A stretch of 26,588 nt of DNA, taken from IMG/VR virus record IMGVR_UViG_3300043446_005116, positions 1-26,588 of that record, one strand, 5' to 3'. Of the stretch, positions 6,680 through 13,425 are shown piece after piece. A model generated the notes under the pieces. It was not told the origin of the DNA, made no database searches, and saw only the letters and a program-made list of their open reading frames with translations. The translations under genes were made by a program, and so were the position numbers. The stretch comes from a virus. The first letter of the stretch is position 1. The number at the start of each line of letters is the position of its first letter.

Positions 6680-6976
6680 TTAAACGGTTTTCATGTATTC
6701 TCTGAGCCGATCCCAATCAATAGCAAAGTCAACCTTTCCACTGGGATGAACTGTGCGTACACTATAGTTGCCTACATATACTCCAGGTTCTTCAGGTTTG
6801 ACTTCGACAAGCTCAGTTTTAACTTTCACAGGTTTTTTAGCCTTGGGTGCCGACTCAGCCATCTGTTTAGCTTGTTTCTCGGTTAAAGCACCATCGTCCT
6901 TGGGGTAGTTGGCTTTAGCAGTTTTCTTTGCTGGTGCCTTAGCCACTGGTTTAGCAGCAGGCTTTTTAGTTGCCAT
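6680..6976 (-). CDS. Lys/Ala-rich basic protein of unknown function (98 aa)
   Basis: The first 30 residues are a Lys-Ala-Pro repeat tail (KKPAAKPVAKAPAKKTAKA), like the tails of histone H1-type or other nucleic-acid-binding proteins. The second half is a small folded part (GVYVGNYSVRTVHPSGKVDFAIDW) that does not match anything I know. AAAGGA lies seven bases before the ATG, and folE ends 3 nt upstream. The tail suggests nucleic acid binding, but low-complexity basic tails are also common as flexible linkers. An 80-nt gap to queD holds only the queD ribosome binding site and no clear terminator. Confidence 0.7.
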   Translation of the reverse strand: MATKKPAAKPVAKAPAKKTAKANYPKDDGALTEKQAKQMAESAPKAKKPVKVKTELVEVKPEEPGVYVGNYSVRTVHPSGKVDFAIDWDRLREYMKTV

Positions 6977-6979
6977 TGG

Positions 6980-7720
6980 TTATCCTTTATTTAATTTAAG
7001 AATGTCATAAAACTCTTTCTTTAGTGCTGGGTCTGACTCAAAAGCACCTAACATGATAGCAGTAACCATGTCATTCTCATGCTCCCTTACGCCACGATGT
7101 GTCATACAATGATGTTCAGCTTTCACGACGACAGCAATATTTTCGGTCCGAGCATAGTCGCGGAGTGCAGACGCAATCTGTGTGGTCATTTCTTCCTGTA
7201 TCTGCGGTCTCTCGCAGATGTGATGCACGAGCCTGTTGAACTTGCTTAAACCAATTACTTCGTCTTCGGGCACTATCCCCACCCAGCATCGGCCAACGAT
7301 ATTTTGAAAATGGTGAGCGCATGTTGATCTGATACTAATTGGTCCTGTGGTATAAAGGCTTTTATAGCCTAAGTTGGGAAATGCTGTGACTTTAGGAACG
7401 CTACGATAACGTCCACTAAAAGTCTCACGTACAAACATCTTAGCTACACGCCTTGCAGTGTCTTGCGTGTTATGATCATTTTGGGTGTCGATTACTAAAC
7501 TATTTAGTACACCCTGAAATTGACCAGCAACCTCATCAACCAAGCGATTGATTTCGTCGTCGCTGTTGATATAGTCTGCGATGTTGTCGTTAGCATGGAA
7601 TCTGGCTCCTGCTTGGCGAATCCTATCACGAATTACTTCGCTCATGGGTCTGCCAAATACAGCACCTTCATAGCCAGGATGGTAAGGTGCTTCGTCTACA
7701 AGTTGTTGATTGTAATTCAT
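6980..7720 (-). CDS. folE: GTP cyclohydrolase I FolE
   Basis: FolE opens GTP to 7,8-dihydroneopterin triphosphate, the first step of 7-deazaguanine synthesis. The 246 residues have the family's conserved C-terminal domain: SIRSTCAHHFQNIVGR with zinc-binding Cys and catalytic His, VIGLSKFNRLVHHIC, QIQEEMTTQIASAL, and AEHHCMTHRGVRE with the second zinc Cys. The usual Glu in CEHH is Ala here (CAHH), as in other phage-type enzymes. An N-terminal extension of about 50 residues carries no motif I recognise. It is the first gene of the unit after a promoter at 7765-7793 and has a GGAG site before the ATG. Its leader carries a small 5' hairpin. Confidence 0.94.
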   Translation of the reverse strand: MNYNQQLVDEAPYHPGYEGAVFGRPMSEVIRDRIRQAGARFHANDNIADYINSDDEINRLVDEVAGQFQGVLNSLVIDTQNDHNTQDTARRVAKMFVRETFSGRYRSVPKVTAFPNLGYKSLYTTGPISIRSTCAHHFQNIVGRCWVGIVPEDEVIGLSKFNRLVHHICERPQIQEEMTTQIASALRDYARTENIAVVVKAEHHCMTHRGVREHENDMVTAIMLGAFESDPALKKEFYDILKLNKG

Positions 7721-7738
7721 TTATTCTCCGAGTTATAA

Positions 7739-7754
7739 AGGACGAGGATGTCCT
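7739..7754 (-). promoter_or_regulatory. hairpin at the 5' end of the folE leader
   Basis: In the predicted transcript, AGGAC and GUCCU form a 5-bp stem with loop AUCCUC, starting about four bases from the expected transcription start. The loop UCC could pair with the GGA of the ribosome binding site downstream. It could protect the mRNA 5' end or control translation. It does not match the preQ1 riboswitch consensus as I know it. Confidence 0.3.
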
Positions 7755-7764
7755 ATATTGTGTA

Positions 7765-7793
7765 AGTGTACTGTATTTAGACCTAATTGTCAA
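7765..7793 (-). promoter_or_regulatory. sigma70-type promoter of the folE-queE unit
   Basis: A perfect TTGACA (7788-7793) is followed by a 17-nt spacer and TACACT (7765-7770, four of six). The start would be near 7758, giving a 38-nt leader. The -35 box contains the TGA stop codon of galE, as at the exonuclease promoter. Confidence 0.55.
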
Positions 7794-8779
7794 TTGTTAT
7801 AATATGTTTTTTTAAACCAATTAAATGTGGTACTGGCAATTTCTGCTACACTGCTGTGTTGTGGTCTCCAGGCTGTATCTTGCATAAACCTGCGTGGGTC
7901 CGCATACAGCTGGTCTGGATCACCTTCGCGTCTTGGACCAAAGCGCCAATCCAATTTGGTGCCTGCATAGGCAGCTACTTGTTCTAAGACTTCACGGTTA
8001 GTGTAACCTTGACCAGTACCTAGATTATAACTGCGATGTTCGCCAGCTGCGAATCCTTCAACCAAACACACGGCCTCAAGATGTGCCTCAGCAAGATCAG
8101 AAACATGTATGTAATCACGCATGCAGGTACCATCTCTAGTATCATAGTCGTTGCCATTGATGACTATTTGATTGCCGCTTAGAGTGCTGTCTACCACACG
8201 AGTAAACAAATGAGTTCCGTCTTGTGCTGAACCCATACGACCTTCTGGATCGCAGCCAGCAGCATTAAAATATCGTAAGCTGATACCTTTAAAACCATGT
8301 GCTCGACAATGATCTGCAATCACACGTTCGGTCATTAGCTTACTCCAACCATATGGGTTGATAGGCAAGCCTTGATACGCAGCACTTTCACTGATTGGAC
8401 ACAGTGCTGTATCACCATAGACTGCTGCTGAACTACTGAAAATTATGCTGCCGGTCCAGCCTTTGCTGCCTAACCACTTTAACATGCGATTGGTTTTGCT
8501 GGTATTGTTATTGTAGTATTCACCGGGATCTGCAATACTGGGTCCTACTAGACTGGTGCCTGCACAGTGTATGATACTAGCAGCTTCTCGCAGTGGTGCA
8601 CAGTAATCTACAATGTCAACAAAGTCTGTGCAGAGAAATTCGTCAATGAATTCCATGGCCGCTGGAATGGTAATTTGTCGATCTACACCAATCACAGTGT
8701 AACCAGCTTGTTTAAATCGCAGCGCAGTATGACCGCCCACATAGCCTGTGGCACCGGTAATAATTATGTTCTTAGTCAT
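7790..8779 (-). CDS. galE: UDP-glucose 4-epimerase GalE
   Basis: The 329-aa protein is an extended short-chain dehydrogenase that interconverts UDP-glucose and UDP-galactose (or the N-acetyl forms). It has the NAD-binding ITGATGYVGGHTALRF motif, the catalytic serine stretch SSSAAVYGD, the YGWSKL Tyr-x-x-x-Lys pair, and the GalE-typical RYFNAAGCDPEGRMG and DYIHVSDLAEAH. Length agrees with bacterial GalE (about 330-340 aa). It is the last gene of the unit beginning with the sliding clamp, downstream of a glycosyltransferase, which suggests it makes the sugar donor for that enzyme. A GGAGG site precedes the ATG, with a small hairpin directly upstream. Confidence 0.95.
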   Translation of the reverse strand: MTKNIIITGATGYVGGHTALRFKQAGYTVIGVDRQITIPAAMEFIDEFLCTDFVDIVDYCAPLREAASIIHCAGTSLVGPSIADPGEYYNNNTSKTNRMLKWLGSKGWTGSIIFSSSAAVYGDTALCPISESAAYQGLPINPYGWSKLMTERVIADHCRAHGFKGISLRYFNAAGCDPEGRMGSAQDGTHLFTRVVDSTLSGNQIVINGNDYDTRDGTCMRDYIHVSDLAEAHLEAVCLVEGFAAGEHRSYNLGTGQGYTNREVLEQVAAYAGTKLDWRFGPRREGDPDQLYADPRRFMQDTAWRPQHSSVAEIASTTFNWFKKTYYNN

Positions 8780-8788
8780 TGAACCTCC

Positions 8789-8802
8789 GCCCTGACTAGG
8801 GC
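8789..8802. promoter_or_regulatory. small hairpin next to the galE ribosome binding site
   Basis: GCCCT (8789-8793) and AGGGC (8798-8802) form a 5-bp stem with a 4-nt loop. In the minus-strand transcript it ends one base or less before the GGAGG site of galE. No U-run follows on that strand, so it is not an intrinsic terminator. It may protect or space the translation start. Confidence 0.35.
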
Positions 8803-8821
8803 TTGTTGATAATAGTATTAC

Positions 8822-9139
8822 TTATTGTTGACTACAGGTACGCTCTTGAATTATTCGACCATCTTCGGTGCGTAGTTCGCGCCACTCTGTGCACACAGGC
8901 GCCGGTCGTTGTGCAGGCACAGTCTCTACATAGACCACTGGTGGATTAGCGTAATGATGCAAGGCTGCTCCTGCTATGACTCCACCTACAATGGCAGGAC
9001 CTACCCAATAATTTCTATAAACTGGAGGTGCATGATGCCACCCTCTCGCTACCATGTGTCTGTTTCCATGTGCTTCTACTGGCATAGCCACAGTTAGTAG
9101 ACTGGCTGCAATCATACTGGTTATAAAGGTACGCATCAT
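8822..9139 (-). CDS. small exported protein with glycine-rich membrane segment (105 aa)
   Basis: The protein begins with a convincing Sec signal peptide (MMRTFITSMIAASLLTVAMP, cleavage likely after VEA at residue 23). A His/Trp/Arg-rich stretch follows, then a glycine-zipper-like hydrophobic segment (VGPAIVGGVIAGAALHHYA). The C-terminus has two cysteines in VCTEWRELRTEDGRIIQERTC that could form a disulfide. It would be placed in the host periplasm or envelope. Similar short exported proteins with a C-terminal Cys pair occur in proteobacteria and their phages, without known function to me. It stands between the glycosyltransferase and galE and has an AGGAGG site. A role at the cell surface, such as blocking superinfection, is only a guess. 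Confidence 0.8.
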   Translation of the reverse strand: MMRTFITSMIAASLLTVAMPVEAHGNRHMVARGWHHAPPVYRNYWVGPAIVGGVIAGAALHHYANPPVVYVETVPAQRPAPVCTEWRELRTEDGRIIQERTCSQQ

Positions 9140-9153
9140 AGACCTCCTATATA

Positions 9154-10344
9154 TTAATATTTAGCTGGTGCCAAGTGTTTTCTATAGTCCCGGGTCATAC
9201 GCAGCATATGCTCGCCCTGGCCTTCCATGATATCACAGATACGATCAATGGTACCATCGTTGTAGTCACTGATCCGACCCATGTTCTTGTGTGGATGACG
9301 CAGTAGTGGAACTAACTTTTGTACAGCATCATCTAGGCTCCAAGGTACATAAAGTCGTTCGTGATCGTTGGCAAAAGTCTCAGGAAAGCTGCGGTAAGCA
9401 GGATACAGAACATTAGCGCCAAGTGTGTCGGCTTCACTAACTGTGTTTGACACCCAATCTTGTAGAGCACAATTAAAAAGAACCCTAGTATCATTAAGTA
9501 GATCATAGTAGTCATTCTTTTCTAAGTCCTCATATATGACCAGTTTACCCTCTGCTTGTAACTTTCTTGTACGTTCCATGTAACTAGAGTTATTACTACG
9601 CAGTTTTGCTCCAGAAAACACAGCAAACTCAACCTTTGGCAAATAATCTAAGCTATCTGCTAGTGCATGATAGCGTTCGATTAGATCCATGTAAAAGTCA
9701 GGCTGTTTTTCTTGATCCCAACGAGCTGCGAAGCCTACACGAAATGCGCGATCTTCAAATGGTTTCAATGGTCCTAATACACGACCACGTACTTCATTCT
9801 TACCAAATGCTAGTCCAGAAATATTGTAGATTGGAGCCTGCCAACCTGCGATCTTCATGTGTGCTACCATTTCTTCATTAGTGGCGAGCACACCTGTAAC
9901 AAAGGAATTAACCATGTGCTCATAACAAGCCATCCACGATTCCATGTTCCATACATGAACGAAGTCATCAGGGTCAATGGCTTGTGCAAGACAACGCACA
10001 AATATCCTAGGGCGATGAGTGGCGTCAACTTGATCGAGAATGTAAGGTAAGCTCTCGATGCCCGGTTGAAACATGTCTTCAAAGTAGATAACATCCTCAC
10101 TGGTTACTGCTCCTGCTTTCATTAACTTGACCAAGTTCATCATTTGGCTCATGCCAAAGTAACTTCTACCATGTGCATCTAAGACCTGGCCAGTTACAAT
10201 AGCTTGATCATTACTTAATGTTTCTCCCTCGACGATCAAGTAATTGATGCCCCTACGTTCAAACACAGAGCGATTCCACTCTTGTAACTGTAGAGTATAG
10301 CGAGCTTTATAGGGCTCTAGGCCCATGTAAAATAGCCTACGCAT
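9154..10344 (-). CDS. GT-B-type glycosyltransferase
   Basis: The 396 residues look like a GT-B glycosyltransferase with two Rossmann-like halves. The N-terminal half has FYMGLEPYKARYTLQLQEW, GMSQMMNLVKLMKAG and DVIYFEDMFQPG. The second half begins with RVGFAARWDQEKQPDFYMDL and contains YYDLLNDTRVLFNCALQDW, then VSNTVSEADTLGANVLYPAY, where the Glu of SEA corresponds to the nucleotide-sugar-binding acidic position of GT4-like enzymes. No signal peptide or membrane span is visible, so it acts in the cytoplasm. The acceptor is unknown: modified DNA bases, virion proteins or host glycans are possible. Its position between dpdA and galE, with an 8-nt overlap to the upstream 76-aa gene, supports a link with sugar donor supply and perhaps with base modification. 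Confidence 0.8.
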   Translation of the reverse strand: MRRLFYMGLEPYKARYTLQLQEWNRSVFERRGINYLIVEGETLSNDQAIVTGQVLDAHGRSYFGMSQMMNLVKLMKAGAVTSEDVIYFEDMFQPGIESLPYILDQVDATHRPRIFVRCLAQAIDPDDFVHVWNMESWMACYEHMVNSFVTGVLATNEEMVAHMKIAGWQAPIYNISGLAFGKNEVRGRVLGPLKPFEDRAFRVGFAARWDQEKQPDFYMDLIERYHALADSLDYLPKVEFAVFSGAKLRSNNSSYMERTRKLQAEGKLVIYEDLEKNDYYDLLNDTRVLFNCALQDWVSNTVSEADTLGANVLYPAYRSFPETFANDHERLYVPWSLDDAVQKLVPLLRHPHKNMGRISDYNDGTIDRICDIMEGQGEHMLRMTRDYRKHLAPAKY

Positions 10345-10567
10345 TGCGTTTGGCCTGCTTGATCATGTACCCCCAGTTGTCACGAGGATACTTACCATTT
10401 TGCCAACGTTGGAAGTCAGCATAAGGGCTGTGGTTGTGGCCGAGGTGGGTTTCGTTGAACACGTAACCAAACTCGCGACAAAAGTCGCGATATCGGTCTA
10501 GCTCATCGAAAATGCGTGTTACTTCGGGTTTGAATTGCAGGTACTTCTTGATGCCTTTTCTAGACAT
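10337..10567 (-). CDS. small conserved phage protein of unknown function (76 aa)
   Basis: A 76-aa basic and aromatic-rich protein. Recognisable parts are YRDFCREFGYVFNETHLG and a C-terminal FQRWQNGKYPRDNWGYM. A similar YRDFCRE-FG pattern occurs in small hypothetical proteins of T4-like phages. I know no function, and there is no signal peptide. It has an AAGGAA site before its ATG and overlaps the glycosyltransferase start by 8 nt, so the two are probably co-translated. Confidence 0.7.
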   Translation of the reverse strand: MSRKGIKKYLQFKPEVTRIFDELDRYRDFCREFGYVFNETHLGHNHSPYADFQRWQNGKYPRDNWGYMIKQAKRNA

Positions 10568-10578
10568 TTCATTGTTCC

Positions 10579-11028
10579 TTATACTGAGATAAGTTGTGGT
10601 TGCGATTTAAGATAAGAGATTGTGGCACCATTCTCTCCGTCCTCTGCGACGGTGATTTCGATGTCACGATTGGGATAACGATTGGCAATGGCCTCATAAA
10701 GGTCATCACTGATCATTTCACAACTCTTGTAGTTTAGTTCCAACGTCCCACCGGCATACAACTTTTCTAGCCAGCGTTTGAATTGGATAAACTCAATATC
10801 CCTGTCGTTGTGAAATACTTCAATTGCTACTGTAAAGTGAAAGATGTGTCTGTGTGGTGAGCTTAAGAACGAGACATCGTACTCGTCTCCAGTGGCCAAA
10901 GCCGGGTCTGTAGCTGCCGCTGGATATTTGTGAATACCTTCCTTGCGAAAAGTAACCCAAATCCGACGCTGAGCACGATCTTTAATGCGTTGACGTGTAT
11001 CTGCTAGTGCTTGTTCTCTTTGTTCCAT
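10579..11028 (-). CDS. QueD/T-fold-like conserved phage protein (149 aa)
   Basis: This protein resembles a tunnelling-fold (QueD/FolE-like) domain more than anything else. It has FRKEGIHKYPAAATDP, then SSPHRHIFHFTVAIEVFHND with two closely spaced His, then IEFIQFKRWLEKLY (compare the MDFGDLK helix of QueD), KSCEMISDDLYEAI (compare the helix containing the QueD Cys or Glu), and VAEDGENGATISY at the position of the QueD C-terminal VxE strand. I recognise it as a conserved family of T4-like phages, but its activity is unknown to me. It lies two genes from dpdA. It might bind or modify a deazaguanine intermediate, or be a non-catalytic T-fold subunit. The fold call is inference from motif order. 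Confidence 0.7.
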   Translation of the reverse strand: MEQREQALADTRQRIKDRAQRRIWVTFRKEGIHKYPAAATDPALATGDEYDVSFLSSPHRHIFHFTVAIEVFHNDRDIEFIQFKRWLEKLYAGGTLELNYKSCEMISDDLYEAIANRYPNRDIEITVAEDGENGATISYLKSQPQLISV

Positions 11029-11037
11029 TATAATTCC

Positions 11038-11544
11038 TTAATCTGCAATATCATCTTCTGTGTACTGATCCCAGTCGGTGAATTTGTAAATATCCATTAG
11101 GTCATGTAGTCTATGACACCATACACCGGGATTAGTGGCTTCAAAATCACGATCATCAATCTTGATTACTGTGTTATAGTTGAAAAGTTTTACATATGGT
11201 AGTTTAACACTGATCATTGGAATAAATCTACGATATTCGCATAGATTACCATCATGAAAATCTGCCAAACTACCTACGTCCATGTCTAGGGTGCACCAGT
11301 AGTCTCGTCGTAGAAAATATTCAACCATGGTGTTCCATTGGCGATGTTCTTCGGCACTGGGCCGCAAGGGAAAACTTTGGTTAGCACCGAAATATATATG
11401 ATTGCATCCTATGACCTGCTCGGCAATGTCCTCCACTGGTTGTAGGCCCACCACAAACAAGGTCTGTCTGCCCAACACCGGCGTATGTTCTACTTCAGTG
11501 CCGTGGAAAAATTTTACTGTGTTGTCGAATCCGGGTCTGTCCAT
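11038..11544 (-). CDS. conserved phage protein of unknown function downstream of dpdA (168 aa)
   Basis: The 168-aa protein carries FHGTEVEHTPVLGRQTLFVVG near the N-terminus, CNHIYFGANQSFPLRP in the middle, LDMDVGSLADF, and VIKIDDRDFEATNPGVWCH near the C-terminus. The GTEVEHTP and KIDDxDFxATNPGVW blocks are familiar from T4-like phage hypothetical proteins, without an assigned role that I know. Alternating strands and helices suggest an alpha/beta fold; there is no signal peptide. It starts 2 nt after the dpdA stop. Because it directly follows dpdA, a part in guanine exchange or substrate delivery is possible but unproven. Confidence 0.75.
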   Translation of the reverse strand: MDRPGFDNTVKFFHGTEVEHTPVLGRQTLFVVGLQPVEDIAEQVIGCNHIYFGANQSFPLRPSAEEHRQWNTMVEYFLRRDYWCTLDMDVGSLADFHDGNLCEYRRFIPMISVKLPYVKLFNYNTVIKIDDRDFEATNPGVWCHRLHDLMDIYKFTDWDQYTEDDIAD

Positions 11545-11546
11545 GA

Positions 11547-13091
11547 TTAGAATGAAAATAAAGTTGTATCGGGCTGTAGTTTGACTTTTTTTGGTTTTTC
11601 AGTCACAATGTCTCCTTCTATGTCTAAGTGTACATCGGCCTGTGCTCTAGAGTTTAATGCTGCCTTTCCTGCAAATCCTCTAGTGCCTCTGATCTGCATC
11701 CAGTAGTTATGATAATATTTTATAATATCTTCACTGGATTGTCTAGTGGGTGCAGCAAATATAGCGTCCACAATGTCTTCGAATTTTTCCGCAGTGGCGC
11801 TGCGATATTCCATCATTCTGGGTCGTGAGCCCGAATCGAATCTTCTATTAGCTTCTTGTACTGCGGTAATGTGCATCCAAACATTATGACTCATCAGTAA
11901 ACAATAACTAAAACTATCCCAACTGGTCCGACCTTCTTTGCCATTCTTGTTAAGGTCTCCAGGTTTATAGTAGCATATGTCCTGCATGGTTAGCAAGTCA
12001 CTGATAGGACTTTCTTGCCAATTCGAGCAAATACCATCAGCTAGTATCCCAGTACTCCACCGACGTGTATCGGTTGCGTATCTTTTATCGTCGGCACTTG
12101 GCGCCATTCGATAACTCCATTTGTCATCATGGGGATATACGTTTTCGTAATAGACCTGGCCGTTGGCGGTTGCCAAGAATGGACTAGCACAGTCAAAGCT
12201 GATGGTGAAGTTGGGATTCGCGTATCTGCGTACTGCTCGCTGTATGACTGTAAGTAAGACCGCCCACTCCAGCTTACTGGTTCCCAAAAAGTGCATCCAA
12301 TCATGTACACCCTCCTGTAATAATCCGTCGTACTTAAGTGCAATCAGGCGTTTTAGTATCAATTCCACGTCGCACATGTTTTGTCCACCCATGGCCCAAC
12401 CATCAAAATGACGTCCTGGATATTGTGCAGGATCTGAATAATGTTTCATGGTTTGGTACCAAATTTCTGCACTGGTATGATTGTCGCCTTGCAAGACATT
12501 AAGGAATCTAGCACCTCCGGCACGTATACCGCGACGGTTGTTAATAAAGTATTCATTATTAAATTTGGTGGCATCCACAGCTTCGGGCAAGGTGCTGATA
12601 CCACAGGCCTTACTGGCCTTTTTATCATGTATGACCCAGGTTGGAATATCCAAGATCATGCCATAGTCGCTGACAGTGTCTAACCAGGTCAATACCATGC
12701 TGCGTTTTTCTTGTGCTCGTACACAACCTGAATTAGCACGCCAGTCACCTTCCCATAAGCCTTTGGCAATCTGAAATCCGCCTGAATCGCCTAGCATAAA
12801 GGTACCTGGTGCACGATTTCGCACCATGTCTTCGCTCCAATCTTGTTTTTTAAGATCTAGGTTGGCATGTCCGCCCGAATACAAACTCCACTTATAAGTG
12901 TATAGACCCTGTTGAGCATTTAGCCAATTTAGTTGCTCCATGTCAACGAGTCCTGTTGGGAAACGTGCAGGATCCACATAAGGCCCGTTTACAGGGTCAC
13001 GCTGTTTTCCTATAAAGGTAGCGTAGAAACCAGAAATAGCCGGAAGGAATACAGCATAGTCCGATTGTTTAGCTGTTAGATTGTCTTGCAT
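11547..13091 (-). CDS. dpdA: DNA 7-deazaguanine transglycosylase DpdA
   Basis: DpdA is a relative of tRNA-guanine transglycosylase that exchanges guanine in DNA for a 7-deazaguanine base, protecting phage DNA from restriction. The 514-aa sequence has the TGT base-recognition motif MLGDSGGFQIAKG with Asp102, a GWAMGGQ glycine motif near 231-237 (TGT has a similar GG loop) and SFDCASPFL with Asp300 as likely nucleophile. The CxCx2C...H zinc site of bacterial TGT is not evident, as expected for DNA-acting forms. Its ATG has an AGGA site and overlaps the upstream small gene by 23 nt. It is in the sliding-clamp unit, while the precursor genes folE, queD and queE are in the following unit. The subfamily cannot be assigned by eye. 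Confidence 0.9.
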   Translation of the reverse strand: MQDNLTAKQSDYAVFLPAISGFYATFIGKQRDPVNGPYVDPARFPTGLVDMEQLNWLNAQQGLYTYKWSLYSGGHANLDLKKQDWSEDMVRNRAPGTFMLGDSGGFQIAKGLWEGDWRANSGCVRAQEKRSMVLTWLDTVSDYGMILDIPTWVIHDKKASKACGISTLPEAVDATKFNNEYFINNRRGIRAGGARFLNVLQGDNHTSAEIWYQTMKHYSDPAQYPGRHFDGWAMGGQNMCDVELILKRLIALKYDGLLQEGVHDWMHFLGTSKLEWAVLLTVIQRAVRRYANPNFTISFDCASPFLATANGQVYYENVYPHDDKWSYRMAPSADDKRYATDTRRWSTGILADGICSNWQESPISDLLTMQDICYYKPGDLNKNGKEGRTSWDSFSYCLLMSHNVWMHITAVQEANRRFDSGSRPRMMEYRSATAEKFEDIVDAIFAAPTRQSSEDIIKYYHNYWMQIRGTRGFAGKAALNSRAQADVHLDIEGDIVTEKPKKVKLQPDTTLFSF

Positions 13092-13425
13092 CTTCTTCCT
13101 GACATAGTGCTTCCATTATTCGAAATTTTTCCCAAGTATCACGCAGGCCTGGATGACGTTGCATACGATCTTGGAGTTCGCGTTCTTGCTGCATTTTCCT
13201 TAGTGCCCAACTCAGTGCGTCTTGTGCATCATTGGTCAGCGAGATACTAGTGCTATTGGCACTTAGACTACGCCAGGTAACGCCATCATTGACTTCCAGT
13301 TCATTCATATTCGAGTTCCACCTTACATGCCCTGCGCCAACAGTACCCGGACTAATATATGGAAAGTTATGATACCCACCATTTATTACCAGGTATGGGC
13401 CCTGCGAAACAACGCTTTTAATCAT
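13069..13425 (-). CDS. conserved phage protein, small, unknown function (118 aa)
   Basis: The N-terminal part is glycine- and serine-rich (VINGGYHNFPYISPGTVGAG) and reads on into a short strand motif (VRWNSNMNELEVNDGVTWRSL). This resembles repeats found in phage tail-fibre and capsid decoration proteins. The second half is a charged helix (ALSWALRKMQQERELQDRMQ), probably a coiled coil. I recognise the overall layout from T4-like environmental phages, where it is annotated as hypothetical. It overlaps the clamp gene by 4 nt (ATGA) and dpdA by 23 nt. A virion role is possible, but the neighbours are replication and modification genes. Confidence 0.7.
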   Translation of the reverse strand: MIKSVVSQGPYLVINGGYHNFPYISPGTVGAGHVRWNSNMNELEVNDGVTWRSLSANSTSISLTNDAQDALSWALRKMQQERELQDRMQRHPGLRDTWEKFRIMEALCQEEDARQSNS

